Notes: a model not told the origin generated them from the sequence alone. Shown: positions 45,201-55,876, counted from the stretch's first letter. The stretch: DNA of 64,000 bases from Phytophthora sp. 'mugwort' (GCA_033558025.1 JAUCEF010000013.1:1295001-1359000); one strand, 5' to 3'. Made by a program: numbers and translations.

Positions 45201-45930
45201 GCGATCGGGCATGGACATGAGAAAGCACAAACAGGTTAAGAATGAGTCAAATGAGGATAAGATCAAGCCGCGTATTGAGCATTTCACGTTTCATGGGTTA
45301 GAGGATCTGAACGATTCATGTGAGATAAGCATGAAGAAGCGTCGTCTCAATAACAAGAACCTAATTCATTTGTCGATAGCCATCTATCAGCTTGCGAAGC
45401 TACGCATGCTCGAGTTCTGCTACGATTGTATTGACTTCTACTTCGATCGATCCGACTTCTAGTATCAAGAGATGGATACGGACTCTGCCTACATCGCTTT
45501 CAGCTGCAAAAATCCATTCCTGGAGTGCGTCAAACCCGAGCTACGTGATCACTTCAAACAGCACAAGTACGATTGGTTCCCACGCGACTATTACACGGAA
45601 GTAGCTAATTTTGACCGTCGTACCTCTATTCTGTTCAAGGATGAATGGTCAGGCGATGCCACGGTCTCACTCTTGAGTAAGAACTATATTTGCTATCTTC
45701 CTGATGAGTCATACAAGGTGAAGGTTTTAGCCAAGGGTGTGCAGCAGAGTCGTGGTCGTAATGAGGATGTACTCAACCCTCTGAGTTTTGAGTCTGTTGT
45801 TCGCGACCGCATCACCCTTCGAGGTACTAACAAGAGATTTAGACTGTCAAAAAAAACTAAATCAATAATCACATACAGTCAGACCAAAACTGCCCTAATG
45901 ATTTTTCTACGACACGCGACAAGTGCTTGA
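42283..45930 (+). pseudogene. Polinton protein-primed DNA polymerase B, copy 2
   Basis: It starts at ATG 42283 with 255 open codons (N-terminal domain, including NNKCVFQCIAWHLLQD). Homologous pieces follow: 43220-43705 with an exonuclease-side region, 43769-44053, 44093-44377, and 44362-44595 with CQYCSADRINN and ISCVQCNVARQ, a zinc-binding treble-clef-like insertion. About 44620-44740 reads GYDSNALYLWALGNN, the palm motif of protein-primed polymerases. About 45157-45462 has KLVGKSALGR, the Kx3NSxYG-like region in altered form. The frame 45472-45930 opens with MDTDSAYIAF, carrying the catalytic D-T-D. Stops or frame changes are at about 43050, 43690, 44050, 44377, 44595, 44735 and 45462. The enzyme would replicate the element using a terminal-protein primer. 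Confidence 0.9.
44237..44309. repeat. Perfect 32-base palindrome in Polinton polymerase, copy 2
   Basis: The arms 44237-44268 and 44278-44309 flank a 9-base spacer CGCTTTGCA. It corresponds exactly to 26188-26260. The frame 44093-44377 reads through it, encoding GYKHRFVDALHLQTGACSHS. On RNA it would form a very stable hairpin in the middle of the polymerase message. Confidence 0.95.
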
Positions 45931-46009
45931 GGATGGAATTAGTACCCTCCCACTTGATATTTAGACGTTCTCCAACCTATCATATGTCTTTTCTTTGAAT
46001 ATTCTATAT

Positions 46010-46910
46010 GAATCATGCATGGTCTCCTCCGCAAACTCTACTATAACGCCAAAACTGGTTATGTTAAGGCTCAAGCGCTTTATCAAAAGGGTCGAGAGCA
46101 AAATAACGTTAAAGAATGTGAAGGATTGGTACGCTGCTCAGCCAAATATTCAGCGATTTTAAGAGCAAAAACAGAGCTTTTATGGGTTCAAGATTGCCTA
46201 TCGTAACCCCAACTCCTGTCAAATAGATCATGCCTTCTGGGGGAAACAACCGATTCTGACTGCTATCAATACCAACTCCCGCATCGGCTATGCAGAGGTT
46301 TTAGTGAATAAAACTGCGCCTACTGTTTTGACAGCCCTCAAATCGTTTGTTCGACTACACAAAGTTGATATTTTAACAGGCGATGATGGAAGTGAATTAT
46401 GAATGCATAAGCCCAAGAATTTTTTAAAGCAAAAAAGATCGAGCACTTTAATACTGAGGCCGGTGATCATGGAACTAGGGGCAAAATTGAACGATTTAAC
46501 CGAACTATAAAGCATAGGCTAACCAAGATGCCTCCTAAGAGAATTACGCAAGAGCTAATCAGCGACGTTATTGGCAACTACATCGATCGATTGGAATGAC
46601 GCCAAATGAAGCCAAAGGCCAAGTAATGGAGGTAGATCTGACTCATAACCAAGGTGAAGCTGATAAAATTGAGAATAAATTCAGCGTTGGGATCAATGTG
46701 CTCTATCGACTAAAGAAGGGAACGTTTGACTAGGAGGCTGCACGTTGGAGCAAGGCTATATATTCAGTGCTAGGGATTGATGGCTATCGATGCCAAATTC
46801 GCTCGAATAATGGTCATACGCTTTACAAGGCTCCAAATGACCTCAAGAAGGTTCAATCAGAGACCACTGATGCTGCAATCAGTCGAGGAGATATCCTTAA
46901 AGCTGAGTAG
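46010..46910 (+). pseudogene. Polinton retrovirus-type integrase
   Basis: The reading begins near 46015 (KLYYNAKTGYVKAQALYQKG) and shifts at about 46110 to VKDWYAAQPNIQRF, the zinc-binding to core linker. The catalytic core follows: QIDHAFWGK (first Asp, about 46222), DILTGDDGSE (second Asp, about 46385) and HGTRGKIERFNRTIKHRL (Glu, about 46480). A C-terminal SH3-like region has VGINVLYRLKKGTFD (about 46690) and continues to about 46908. Integrases of this kind insert the element with 5-6-base target duplications. Stops near 46161, 46401 and 46509 and frame shifts near 46110 and 46580 break it. All three catalytic residues are nevertheless readable. Confidence 0.88.
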
Positions 46911-47577
46911 CTTAGATCACAAAAAGATGCGAAGTGATAAGTTCGAGTACTTCACTCGGTGGCTGGAAAATGAACCTGATTTCTGGGAGCCACAAGATAA
47001 TCTGAGATTAGTTAGTAAGAGTAGTAGATCGACTCTTGAAAAGGAGTATTGGCTGACGCATAAAAATGAGACATAAGTAACTTGATAATAAATTTGATTG
47101 AGACATCCTCTGTAGCTTTGACTCAAGTATAAAAAAAGATATTTCCACTATTATTCTGAGATGTTTTGTAAATACCTGACTTGATATATAATCACCAACC
47201 CATAAGAATGTGCCAGAACTACTTACAAAAAGACCGTGAGCTTGGTAAGCTATGACGAAAGTTGTGGGTCATTCAGGAAGTAAGCAGAATCAAGAACGAG
47301 CTGATGAATCTCGATGCGGTATCAAATTTCCGTAAAACGGTTGTAAATCGCAAGTATCAGCGTGAATTAGAAGCAATCTTTGTTGTTCCGTTTCATGGCA
47401 TCAAGGATCGATATTTCAACCTACTAAATGAAAGAAAGCATATTTGTCATTCATAGCAACTTTTCGCCACAAATCAGTTATGCCGAGCTACTGGTAGCAA
47501 CCGAAGGTTGCGCGTGATCTTCGATCGCTGGTAATTATTAACTATTCGTTTTTTATGATATCCATGATATAAAATTA
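46911..47577 (+). other. Small Polinton frames, unassigned
   Basis: The frame up to 47076 ends in a charged 50-residue segment (EYFTRWLENEPDFWEPQDNL), possibly the end of a small protein. The frame 47262-47456 carries FRKTVVNRKYQRELEAIFVV. Neither is recognised. Spacers are strongly AT-rich, as elsewhere in this element. Confidence 0.35.
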
Positions 47578-47781
47578 ATGTTTCCGAATTTCTCATCCCT
47601 CTCTCAGAGAGAGCAAAAGCGACAAGAGCTTCTTGAACGATCTCAACGACGTGTTCTACAAGCTAAAGCCGTGCGACTCATGTATGAAGGTGCATCATGG
47701 GCAAGCGAAGTAGATAGCACTATAGGCACACTAAATTCAAAATCCTCCACATCAGCTCAGACAGATTCGTCTGAGCCATAA
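47578..47781 (+). CDS. Small Polinton protein of unknown function
   Basis: A 67-codon frame that starts with MFPNFSSLSQREQKRQELLE, a charged helix, and ends in a serine/threonine-rich tail. A TATAAAA-like run sits about 8-12 bases before the ATG. No family is recognised. It is followed within a few bases by the repeat-containing frame and could be its N-terminal part, since only one stop separates them. Confidence 0.4.
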   Translation: MFPNFSSLSQREQKRQELLERSQRRVLQAKAVRLMYEGASWASEVDSTIGTLNSKSSTSAQTDSSEP

Positions 47782-47787
47782 AAAACA

Positions 47788-49015
47788 GTGAGTGATGAAT
47801 TCTCACATACAAACCCTGAGGTATCAACATCATTTCCTGAAGTCAATGTGATTGAGACGGGTTTCTCGTCGAGTCGCGGTCAGAGACCACTTGATATTGG
47901 AGTACAGGCTCGTCCCGATACACTGATAGAGGATTACAGGCTCGTCCCGATACAACTGATAGAGGGTTACAGGCAAGCTCCAATACAACTGATACAGGAA
48001 CTCAAGCAAGCCCCAATACAGCTGATGTTGGAGTTGAAACATATAAATCTCTTTAAATGCTTCAACTTCGACTAAAGGCGTTCGCGAAAGACCTCTTGAT
48101 ACGGAAGAGCAAGTTCATCCAGGTCTTGGATTAAACACCTGTTTGGAGAAAATCCTAATTGGGTTGCGCTCCAAATCCACCCTATTCGAAGGAAAACTGT
48201 TAGAGATGATCTGAGATACCTGCTCGGAGAAAAGGGATCTGTAATTTCTGTTAGAAATGGTAACAAAAACAAAAAATATGAGTCAATTGATTGGGCAGCT
48301 ACAGAAGTAAAACTCAGAGCGATATTGTACGATGGTGAAAGCAAATCAATCGATGAAGTTGGATTATACGTGGTGAAGAAATTCGAGCGCGACCACTCAC
48401 GCGTTTGGAGAAAAAGAAGCGAGCAGGCGATGATTTAAGGACCTGGATGCTGTTCCTAAGGATCGGAGACTACCTGATATCCAATTCAGTCGGAAATTTA
48501 CGTCGACAACATCCGACAACGAGCTAACTCGATTAAAGCTGCTTCGGATTGTATTAAAGAATCAGGATATGTTTGAATCTAATGGACTAAAAAAGGCATC
48601 ACTCCGATCTTCAAGGAGAAGTTCAGAACAGATGAAAGCAGCTTAAACAATACGTTTGGTCTAAATTGGGCTTTATTGATGTGTATGGGAGAGATTCAAC
48701 CTGAAGCATAAATCAGCAATCAACAAGGTTGATCGGCAATCGACGCTAAGAGCATTTTTAAAAATGATAAAGAGCAGAGGGTTAGATATCTCAATGGTAG
48801 GAGCAAGTGGTGTCGAGAAGTCTATTACATCATATGAGGCAACTGGTGATGATGATGACCGAGAAGCACGTTATGGTGTCAAAACTGAATTAGATGAAGA
48901 CAGGGATCATACGTTGTCAATCCCAGACAGTGAGGCTAAAATAATTTTGTCCGAGTACTACAAGCGCCTTTTCGATGACGGGTTCAAATCCCACTCCGTT
49001 TCCGACCTATTGTAA
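47788..49015 (+). pseudogene. Polinton protein with 33-base tandem repeats, broken
   Basis: From about 47905 to 48035 four units of roughly 33 bases are repeated. In the best frame they encode variants of the 11-residue unit G-L-Q-A-R-P-D-T-T-D-R. The first unit lacks one base, which puts the ATG-led frame out of register. Downstream, frames at 48060-48420 and 48480-49015 (ending SEYYKRLFDDGFKSHSVSDLL) are probably the same or the next gene, with several shifts. No domain is recognised. A linker or stalk-like structural protein is a guess only. Confidence 0.45.
47905..48035 (+). repeat. Tandem 33-base repeats, about four units
   Basis: The units begin CAGGCTCGTCCCGATAC or CAGGCAAGCTCCAATAC or CAAGCAAGCCCCAATAC, each followed by ACTGATA-like sequence. 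Periodicity of 33 in coding DNA points to an 11-residue protein repeat. Confidence 0.8.
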
Positions 49016-49059
49016 ATTACAAAGACGGTTTCAGAGCTCACGATATGTACTATTTCAGT

Positions 49060-50108
49060 TCTCCAGGTGAGAAACAATATATAAAACTGAGAAACTCGAG
49101 CATAAGGTTGTTTCTAGAAAAGCATTGACTGATTTACTAAAAAATATTCGATGGATGGATACCTTTCTATTTCTTCTTTGTGAGTCGGAGGTTGCACAAG
49201 AGATTGCGAGCAATGTTGAAGCCCCAGCAACAAAAGATGAGCTGAAATGGTTGAAAATGTAAATGCTAATCTCAAGATTATTCGAGATGTCATCTTCAGC
49301 AATGCATCTGATGTGAAAAAGCAAAGTGGGGAGCCATATGATCACGATGAAGTCCTGCAGAAGATTCGTGATGATGCCGAGACAGCTTTTCAATCATATG
49401 GCGAGGCCCAGAAGCGTATGAATCAACTAAGGAAGCTGTAAAAGTGTCAAACTCAAAATCATTAAGATCAGCTTTGGAAGCTACACAATCGGCTCTTAAT
49501 GCTACGAAGTCTGTATATAATTCTAAAGCTAAGCGATATTCTGACGCTCACCCTAAATTAGAGGGTCGTGGTCTAAGAGGCGCTGGTGTAGTTCCATTGG
49601 ATGGAATTGTCAGACGCGGTAGAACCTATAATCTGAATGAAATTCAGGGGCTAGCAACACCTAGTGCGTATGTGTATCGCCAGCTTGGTAGCAAGTACAT
49701 TCGTTTGCCAGATCTGAATGTCAAACACTCGTAATTGTTCAGCCTAACCGTCGGAAATGCGGTCCTAAACGCCAGATTAGTGATAGTCTTCAAATTATGA
49801 TCAGAACTCTTGCATATAAACAACATTGACCAAGCTGCGAACGATAAGCTCAGCATCGACGACAAAAAAATGTTCAAGGAGATCCTTGCCATCACCCATC
49901 TCCAGTATAATTTCCACGATAAACTCGTGGACCCGCTTCAGACTCTACGAGCCGAATATGATAAGCTAAAGGAGAGCTTGAATTAGGCAATGATGCTCCA
50001 AGCATCATAAAGCAGCTAAAGTCTCTCACTGTCGATATGTACAGCAATCAACTTATCAATGATAACGAGTTTAGAAATATTATCACTCGCGTCTATAGTC
50101 AGAGATAA
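49060..50108 (+). pseudogene. Conserved Polinton structural-type protein
   Basis: Two consecutive frames (49247-49441, and 49444-49734 which starts with KSLRSALEATQSALNATKSV) lead into GRTYNLNEIQGLATPSAYVY. After a shift the reading continues to about 50108 with DKKMFKEILAITHLQYNFHD, LRAEYDKLKESLN and LINDNEFRNIITRVYSQR. The end segment (short strand, D-x-K-x-F-x-x-I-L, later L-G-N-D-x-x-S-I-x-x-x-L-K) matches a protein regularly found next to capsid genes in Polintons, of unknown function. A stop at 49441 and a shift near 49735 break it. Confidence 0.5.
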
Positions 50109-50490
50109 TGTTTTTCTTCAATCCGCGCATTATTTCAAGTTCTGGTGGCAGCTATGGTGATAACGCTGTCTCAATGTTGCTGAGCTTAAAGCTATCATGA
50201 AGAACTTAATCATCAACGATCGACCTCAGAAGATACAGGCAGTTGTGTGGGCAACTGATTAAGACAAAACTAACAAGAAGATGGATGCAGCGACTCAGAC
50301 TCAAGGTGGGGGAGTATGGGCTTACCAATCAAAGAAAAAAAACGAAAACTGTAAATACGGTTGCCATCTAACTTATTCCATTTCTCATGAGTTTATTTCG
50401 ATATCCAAGACATACGTTAACTTTTTATCACTAATACTAATCTCAAGTATTGCAGATACGCCATCAGGACTGCGTGGGGAGAAACACTTT
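50109..50490 (+). other. AT-rich Polinton spacer with a small frame
   Basis: Short frames at 50107-50200 and 50281-50499 have no recognised domain. The region separates the plus-strand genes from the convergent minus-strand fibre gene. Confidence 0.35.
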
Positions 50491-50715
50491 ATCACCTAAA
50501 ACTATGATTTGATCCGCTTTCAATAAAGTCGAGACAATGATTTTGACTTGGTTCATCGGTAGTCAAATATGTTCTGAGGTCTTTACTCGGTCCGCAACCC
50601 ATGATTATATTAGCTCCAAATAAAATGCTTACTGAACCAGTCAGCTGTACATTTGCTATCATCGTGTTTGCAATATGGCTCGCTTCGGTTCTTACCACTG
50701 TCAAAGACACTAAGC

Positions 50716-52407
50716 TTATCTTACAATTGCTCGCAGACCCTCAATCTTTTTAATTATGTACAGAATCATCTTCATATTGTATGCAGCTATACTACTATAA
50801 TCAACGTTGAGCTGCTGCTTAGCTGGATCTAGTGAAGGGTCATCTCCCTCCTCGATATCGTCTCGATAGAAAACCGATACCAAAACAGTCAAAGGAGCCG
50901 AAACGCGATCTTGAGCAATGAGACCGGCCTGGACGATTCTCGAATTCGATTCAGTCGTATAAGCATACATCAACGCTGTCGTAGAGTCTTTTGATATGAT
51001 CAACAGGTGAAACCTGAATATTCTTCTTAAGGCGTCTGTCTGAGGTCATAGCCATTGCTTGCGCTGCAATGTATCCTCCGAACACAGCACTAACACTATA
51101 GCCTATAGGGCCTAGAGCGCTCTCGGTCATTCCTGAGTCAGTCCTCAGTCTGTAGACCGTACTATCGCCCGTCCCGAACGTGAAAGAGGCTACGCCAGGA
51201 ACGTTTAGTGGACAGGAAGGAGAGGTCGTACCGATCCCAACTCGGCCTCAGGCGGTCAAAATCCTGTCCCGAAACGGAGGTCTGACGAGCTGATGCATCC
51301 GACCCAGCAGGCAGTCGCAGATGTGCCAGCGCTGCCAGTATGTACCTCTATTTGAAATTTCACCGGCGAAAGATTAGATCCCGAACATCGGCACATTCTG
51401 GTTTAGCTCGAGTCAAGGTAATCAAAACCGCTTGCTTTGATGGATAGGTATTTAGTCAATACCAAGCTGTTTATACCAAGCTCCGAAGAGTTCCTACCGA
51501 TGTAACATAAGATTGGTTGCCGTACCCCAAGAATCCATTAAGCAACCCACTCGAGGTTATGTTGCCAGTACGCTTAGAGAAACCAGCGTACCAAACACTC
51601 GTAATATCAGGCTGAGCGGCAGTCTGCAGAGTACCTGTAAGCGATGTAGCAGATATCGTACCAATATTTGAAATATTACATCTTGTTATATCACTGTCGT
51701 AGAACCGATTTGAAGCGATCCGAAGTCGCCAATCATGCCAGAAGTCTTCGTAGTACCATGATGGTACAGCTGATAATGAATAATTAACACCTGAGAAGTC
51801 TTTCGTTGAATTGAGAACTATTGCCTTAGGACCAGTAGCACCGCCCTCGGTTATGCCGAGGCAGTATGTCTGATTAAAAGTAGTGTAAGTCGATACGCCA
51901 TCCCAAAACTTCAACGATGGTATCTGTAAGCCTGTTCCAATTGTAGCCAGCGTCAGCGATAAGAGAGTACCAACAGATGTAACTGATCGCTGAGCTGCCG
52001 TTTTGATGCTCCAGTAAATGCTGGTAGCAGTGAGCGAGCTGATAGTAGCAATAGCGCCTGAGCCGTCACGTACCAATGCTTTTTCATTAGCGGCTGTACC
52101 TGGAGTGATGCTCACGACGTAATCAGGAGTAGATGACATGCTGGAGCCATTCACAGTTAGACTGCTACAAGATAGTGCCCCAATGTCACCAACATCTTTG
52201 TTGTACCCGGTACAAGCGCTACACCTTGTGTTGCCGTTCCAGGAGTAATACCGGTAATGTAGGTTAGTTGGTAATCATTTTTGCGAATGTATAAAGTCTG
52301 CGCATATTCGTATGTTAGATACCACTGGCGGCTAACGACAGATAGAATGCAGGATTGTAGATCGGTGATATGAATATTGGCTGAGGATACGAGAAACCAG
52401 AACTCAT
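50716..52407 (-). pseudogene. Fibre/spike protein with peptidase S74 chaperone domain
   Basis: It starts at the ATG at 52407 (MSSGFSYPQPIFISPIYNPA). The shaft is built of phage-tail-fibre-like beta repeats: YITGITPGTATQGVALV, then YVVSITPGTAANEKALV, and units such as QTAAQPDITSVW and VTSVGTLLSLTLATIGTG (52310-51471). The C-terminus at about 51060-50716 is a peptidase S74 intramolecular chaperone. MAMTSDRRLKKNIQ holds the serine-aspartate cleavage start and the conserved R-x-L-K-K-x-I, AGLIAQD is the second signature, and a coiled helix ends in IIKKIEGLRA. Such domains trimerise fibres and then cut themselves off. Frameshifts near 52300, 52170, 51470-51200 and 50990 break it. It is divergent from the ATPase gene, with 50 bases between. 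Confidence 0.8.
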
Positions 52408-52457
52408 GTTTGTTTTTATCTCAATTTATATAGATCCAGCGATTCAAAGACGCGTCC
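52408..52457. promoter_or_regulatory. Divergent promoter between fibre and ATPase
   Basis: The 50-base spacer between the two divergent starts contains TTTATATAGATCC, so TATATA-type sequence is available to both genes. Similar TATATA or TATACTTT runs lie 10-45 bases before other gene starts of this element. Confidence 0.45.
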
Positions 52458-53140
52458 ATGAGCGCTGATCCAGATTTTGGTGCTTCGTTGCCGAAAAAGT
52501 TCAAGTCTACCGGTATGGGCGATATTCCTGCGCTTGACATCAAAAAGCTATTTAGAATAGTTGTCCTTGGTCCCTCATTCAGTGGGAAGAACAATATACG
52601 TATGTTCATTCTCAAGCATTCTCCCCACGTATCCGCCCATTTAACGATATCGCTCGTAAACCACATCAAGAACTGTATGAGTACCTCCGCGAGAAGCTTG
52701 ATGACCTCATTTCTTTTGCTGACCCAGATACACCCCCGAAAGTTGATCAAGTACGTCATATACCCACGAGCAAACCTGAGCTAGTTATCATAGACGGCTA
52801 CAGCAACGACAAGCTACTCCAGAAGAATATCTTCTCACATTACTTTACTCGCGGACGTCGTTTCAAGTTAAGCACCATATTTTTAAGCCACAGCAACTTT
52901 GCCACTGACAAGATGATTCGCTTGAATTCGGAGTATGTAGCTATCCTAAAAGCTAACGCAAAGAGGGATTTACAGACGGTCGTCAAAGATTTTAATATCA
53001 AGGGCGTATATGATCGCTAAATCGTCTATTATTACAATAAGGCAACAGAAAGAAAAGGTCAGGTGTTGCTCATCGACTCTGTGAAGGGGGAAATTAGGTA
53101 CAATTTCGATAAGCCAGTCAAGACTGAACAATCCGAGTAA
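52458..53140 (+). pseudogene. A32-type (FtsK/HerA) genome-packaging ATPase
   Basis: The start at ATG 52458 gives MSADPDFGASLPKKFKSTGM, then RIVVLGPSFSGKNN, a Walker A strand in which the final K-T/S has become K-N. After a frame change near 52597 the reading continues as ELYEYLREKLDDLISFADPD, then KPELVIIDGYSND (Walker B, about 52778), FTRGRRFKLSTIFLSHSNF (sensor strand) and DFNIKGVYDR, then a stop at 53020. A short tail runs to 53140. It would pump element DNA into capsids. The Walker A change and the frameshift indicate a dead gene. Confidence 0.85.
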
Positions 53141-53178
53141 ATATCATCTACATTTTAACGATAACTATATACTTTAAC

Positions 53179-54098
53179 ATGGCGAGCTTCTTAAAATCGA
53201 TAGTACCAATCTCGTAGCAAACGGATACAACTCGTCGTGGTATCAGTTTCCGGGATCGGCAGCTGACTTCCGCGATGTTGTTTGTGCGATCCAATCAACA
53301 ACCATATACAACAGTGAGTATAATGTCGATTCTGTACAATTTCAAAAGACGAGCCTGAAGGTTGAAGCACCAACCGCTGCTACCACCTCTACCATTATTA
53401 TTAGTCTTGCTGATGGCATTTACTCCTATGACGATATCAACCGCAGCATCCAGACATCACTTGTTAATGTAGGGGCATACTTAATCGATGGATCTGGGTA
53501 TAACGTTTTCTATATCAAAGTTAGTGAACACAGTGTGTATACGCATGCCAGATCGACTTTCCGACTCCTTCGAGCCTTCCTGTGGGCTACACGAGACCTG
53601 CTACTGGTCTATACTCAGCTGGTGGTACTGATCTGCCTACAACTACTCGTGTTCCACGGCTAATTATTGATAATGCGGAGTTTGGGAAGATTGTTGGACT
53701 GACTGGTGGTGCATACCCTACTGCCTCAGCGACAGTTGCCAGCGCTCAGCTATCCGATGTCATTTCCACAAATACATCCTACGAGTTCATACATAGTCCG
53801 TTGCGATTTGATTAAAAATGACTATGTAGCATCTGGAGATATTGTAAGTGCTTTTAATAGAGGTGATGCTCCGATTGGACAGCTGATTAGCTACAAGCCG
53901 TCTCAGTACGCCTGGATAGATTGTCACAGTGTGTCTCGATCAACGATCATTATCAGTATCTATAACCAGAACGATAAAGAGGTGATCTTCCGCGATACTT
54001 CAGTTTCAATCATACTCTTGCTACGACCAAAAAATAAGCTGGTTACTGCAGTTATTTTCTTACCTTACAATCTAAAGGATCCCCGGTCTTCCTCATAG
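53179..54098 (+). pseudogene. Penton (minor capsid) protein
   Basis: It starts at ATG 53179, 10 bases after a TATATACTTT run. Frames joined by shifts near 53200, 53570 and 53800 read SSWYQFPGSAADFRDVVCAI, LADGIYSYDDINRSIQTSLV (the N-terminal beta region with the typical Y-x-x-x-D-I/L-N-x-x-I/L), LIIDNAEFGKIVGLTGGAYP and VRCDLIKNDYVASGDIVSAF. The end, IIISIYNQNDKEVIFRDTSV, is the single jelly-roll close. This order and the C-D-L-I-x-N motif fit Polinton penton proteins, which form the capsid vertices. It lies directly after the ATPase on the same strand. Confidence 0.78.
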
Positions 54099-54126
54099 CG
54101 CGGATCTTAGCCATGTGATCTTTTGC

Positions 54127-54842
54127 TTATTGAGAACCCTTTGCTAAGTTCTTTACCTTTACCTTTGGCTTGGCAACGCCTACTCCATAGCGACGACGGA
54201 CTTCACCACGAAACGACTTGATCAAATCCCCATGCTCAGGCTGAGTAGTCTTCGAAAGTAGATACTTTTCGCCAGCATCGGCTACATCAGTGAGAATACC
54301 TTTGCGCTTTGTGTAAGCGAGAGCACGTTTCGCCCCTTTCTTAACATCAATCATGGTAAGACGCCCCCCCCTCAATATTAGAATGATGCGGGTGAAAACC
54401 CTCTTCGTCATCATAAACACCAATATCCGTCATGGATCGGATAGCAGCCCTCGCTGGGATAGCTGCGGTTGGTTGGCCAGCATACGTTGCAAGGGCGGGT
54501 ACAGCTACAGCAGCAACTCGAGACAAAATGCCCGAGTCTTTTGCGAATTTGAAAGCGGATTTCACTCCTCCCCATATCTTACTCCATATGCTCGCCCCGT
54601 GCATACACCTCCTTGCATATGCTTGATCGGATCGCCAATCTCTTTCTTGTGATAGCCAAACGCGTTCCTTTGCCAGATTTTTGAGCTCGAAGAGCTTTCG
54701 CATACGACTCAGGATGAAGATGGAGCGTTGCACCAGAATCACTCAGCTCATCTTTAGTCAAGGATAGAGTACCTGTCTTAAAGGATCTCATGAGCTTTGG
54801 CGCTGGTATCGTGGCTGAAACTACTAATTCTTTGAACGTCAT
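54127..54842 (-). pseudogene. Basic core/minor virion protein
   Basis: From ATG 54842 the readings in order are LVVSATIPAPKLMRSFKTGT, TLHLHPESYAKALRAQKSGK, IWSKIWGGVKSAFKFAKDSG, a glycine-rich end of that frame (FHPHHSNIEGGASYHD), and a last frame MIDVKKGAKRALAYTKRKGI to the stop at 54127. The middle W-x-x-I-W-x-x-V-K-x-A-x-x-F-x-K pattern followed by an alanine-rich hydrophobic helix resembles small DNA-associated or membrane-lytic virion proteins of Polintons and adenoviruses. This is pattern inference. Frame changes lie at about 54640, 54600 and 54380. Confidence 0.5.
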
Positions 54843-54869
54843 GATTATATTTCATGACTGATATATTAT

Positions 54870-55242
54870 CTAAGGAATGGCTAAATTCAAGTGTTTAAAT
54901 CGCTTTAATAGATTCATATTCTTTTTTTGTTTGCAATATAGCCAGAGCATGTACCATATACCACAGTAATCACCATTGATGTTGTTAGGGATTGTATTTC
55001 CCAATTCCATACTTGGTAGGCCCTGCTTCACCCATACTATCAAAATATTCACCTTTATGAACAGCTGTCCAATGACCTACATCAAGATTTGGAGGCCTCA
55101 ATAAGATCAAGTATGTACCTTTCTTTGGGATCGGTTTCGATATTTCGTTCAATTCGAATATACCATCCAGATGTACTCCAATTCGATTTGCAAGCTCGAT
55201 AAGATCGTGGCCGCTGGTGATTGGTTTGATGCGATCGCTCAT
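54870..55242 (-). pseudogene. Adenain-type maturation cysteine protease
   Basis: It starts at ATG 55242 (MSDRIKPITSGHDLIELANR). The catalytic histidine is in VGHWTAVHKG (about 55075). EYFDSMGEAGPTKYGI follows, carrying the acidic residue and the E/D-S-x-G strand. After a single frame change at about 55000 comes IPNNINGDYCGIWYMLWLYC, with the catalytic cysteine in D-Y-C-G at about 54963. The stop is at 54870. About 120 residues is normal for these proteases, which cleave capsid proteins during assembly. With only one shift, this is one of the best preserved genes of the element. Confidence 0.82.
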
Positions 55243-55290
55243 AATATTTAATTTCAACGAAAGTATATTTGAAACCATATAAATTCAACA
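55243..55290. promoter_or_regulatory. Divergent promoter between protease and next plus-strand gene
   Basis: A 48-base AT-rich spacer. The plus strand has CATATAAATTCAACA just before ATG 55291. The minus strand has AATATACTTTCG before the protease ATG. It resembles the run before the penton gene (TATATACTTTAAC). Confidence 0.45.
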
Positions 55291-55870
55291 ATGAGTGAAT
55301 CTCAACTATTCGATCAGTATTTGTACCAGAGGTCGCTCAAGAATGATCCGGAGATCAAGGTATCTTCTGGCAAGCGCGTTCCGTTTGTGATCAATCTGAA
55401 TCATAGGGAAGACCCTTGTCAGTACGGCGGATTTATAAACTGTTTTGGAACAACATTCGCGCTCAGAGAAGTTACAGTCCTCAGTATGTTGAGAAGCACG
55501 CAGCTGAGTCGTTCCTTATCCGGATGCTGCTTAGTCAGCTTTGTACAGCTCGGCTACAAGCTCTACTAGTGGAGATGAATACACAAATACTACTGCTTTC
55601 TCATATATGTTTGTTACAGCTGGTCCCTCCGGAGGAGCCTCCATCGCTATCGATAGTCTTGTAAAGCGTCTGTTATCGAACCCTCCTAACGCTGAATCTG
55701 ATTTCTCCAAGTTGTAAGTTCACTTGGCGCGGCTGCAGCTTCTACCACAATCTCAAATCACTTGGCGCGTGGTGCCTTCGTAGCTGGTGTCGCCACGGCT
55801 TCTGGAGTCATGGGAACGTGGAGGTACATGCTAAATGTAAGCTAACTGTCTTCACTCCTTTAAGGAGTTA
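55291..55870 (+). pseudogene. Unassigned Polinton protein upstream of the major capsid gene
   Basis: It starts MSESQLFDQYLYQRSLKNDP. After a shift near 55445 it continues NNIRAQRSYSPQYVEKHAAE, then SYMFVTAGPSGGASIAIDSL and, in another frame, SNHLARGAFVAGVATASGVM, a hydrophobic segment. It could be one protein with a C-terminal membrane helix, or the degraded first domain of the capsid protein. I do not recognise it. Confidence 0.4.
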
Positions 55871-55876
55871 GATCTC

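Noticed and set aside
50716..52407. Collagen-like or mucin-like host surface protein instead of a viral fibre
   Set aside because: The S-D-R-R-L-K-K block with a following G-L-I-A-Q-D and the location among capsid genes argue for a viral fibre.
52458..53140. Possible bacterial origin of the P-loop protein
   Set aside because: The motifs and the neighbouring penton, protease and capsid genes fit a Polinton packaging ATPase; no bacterial context is present.
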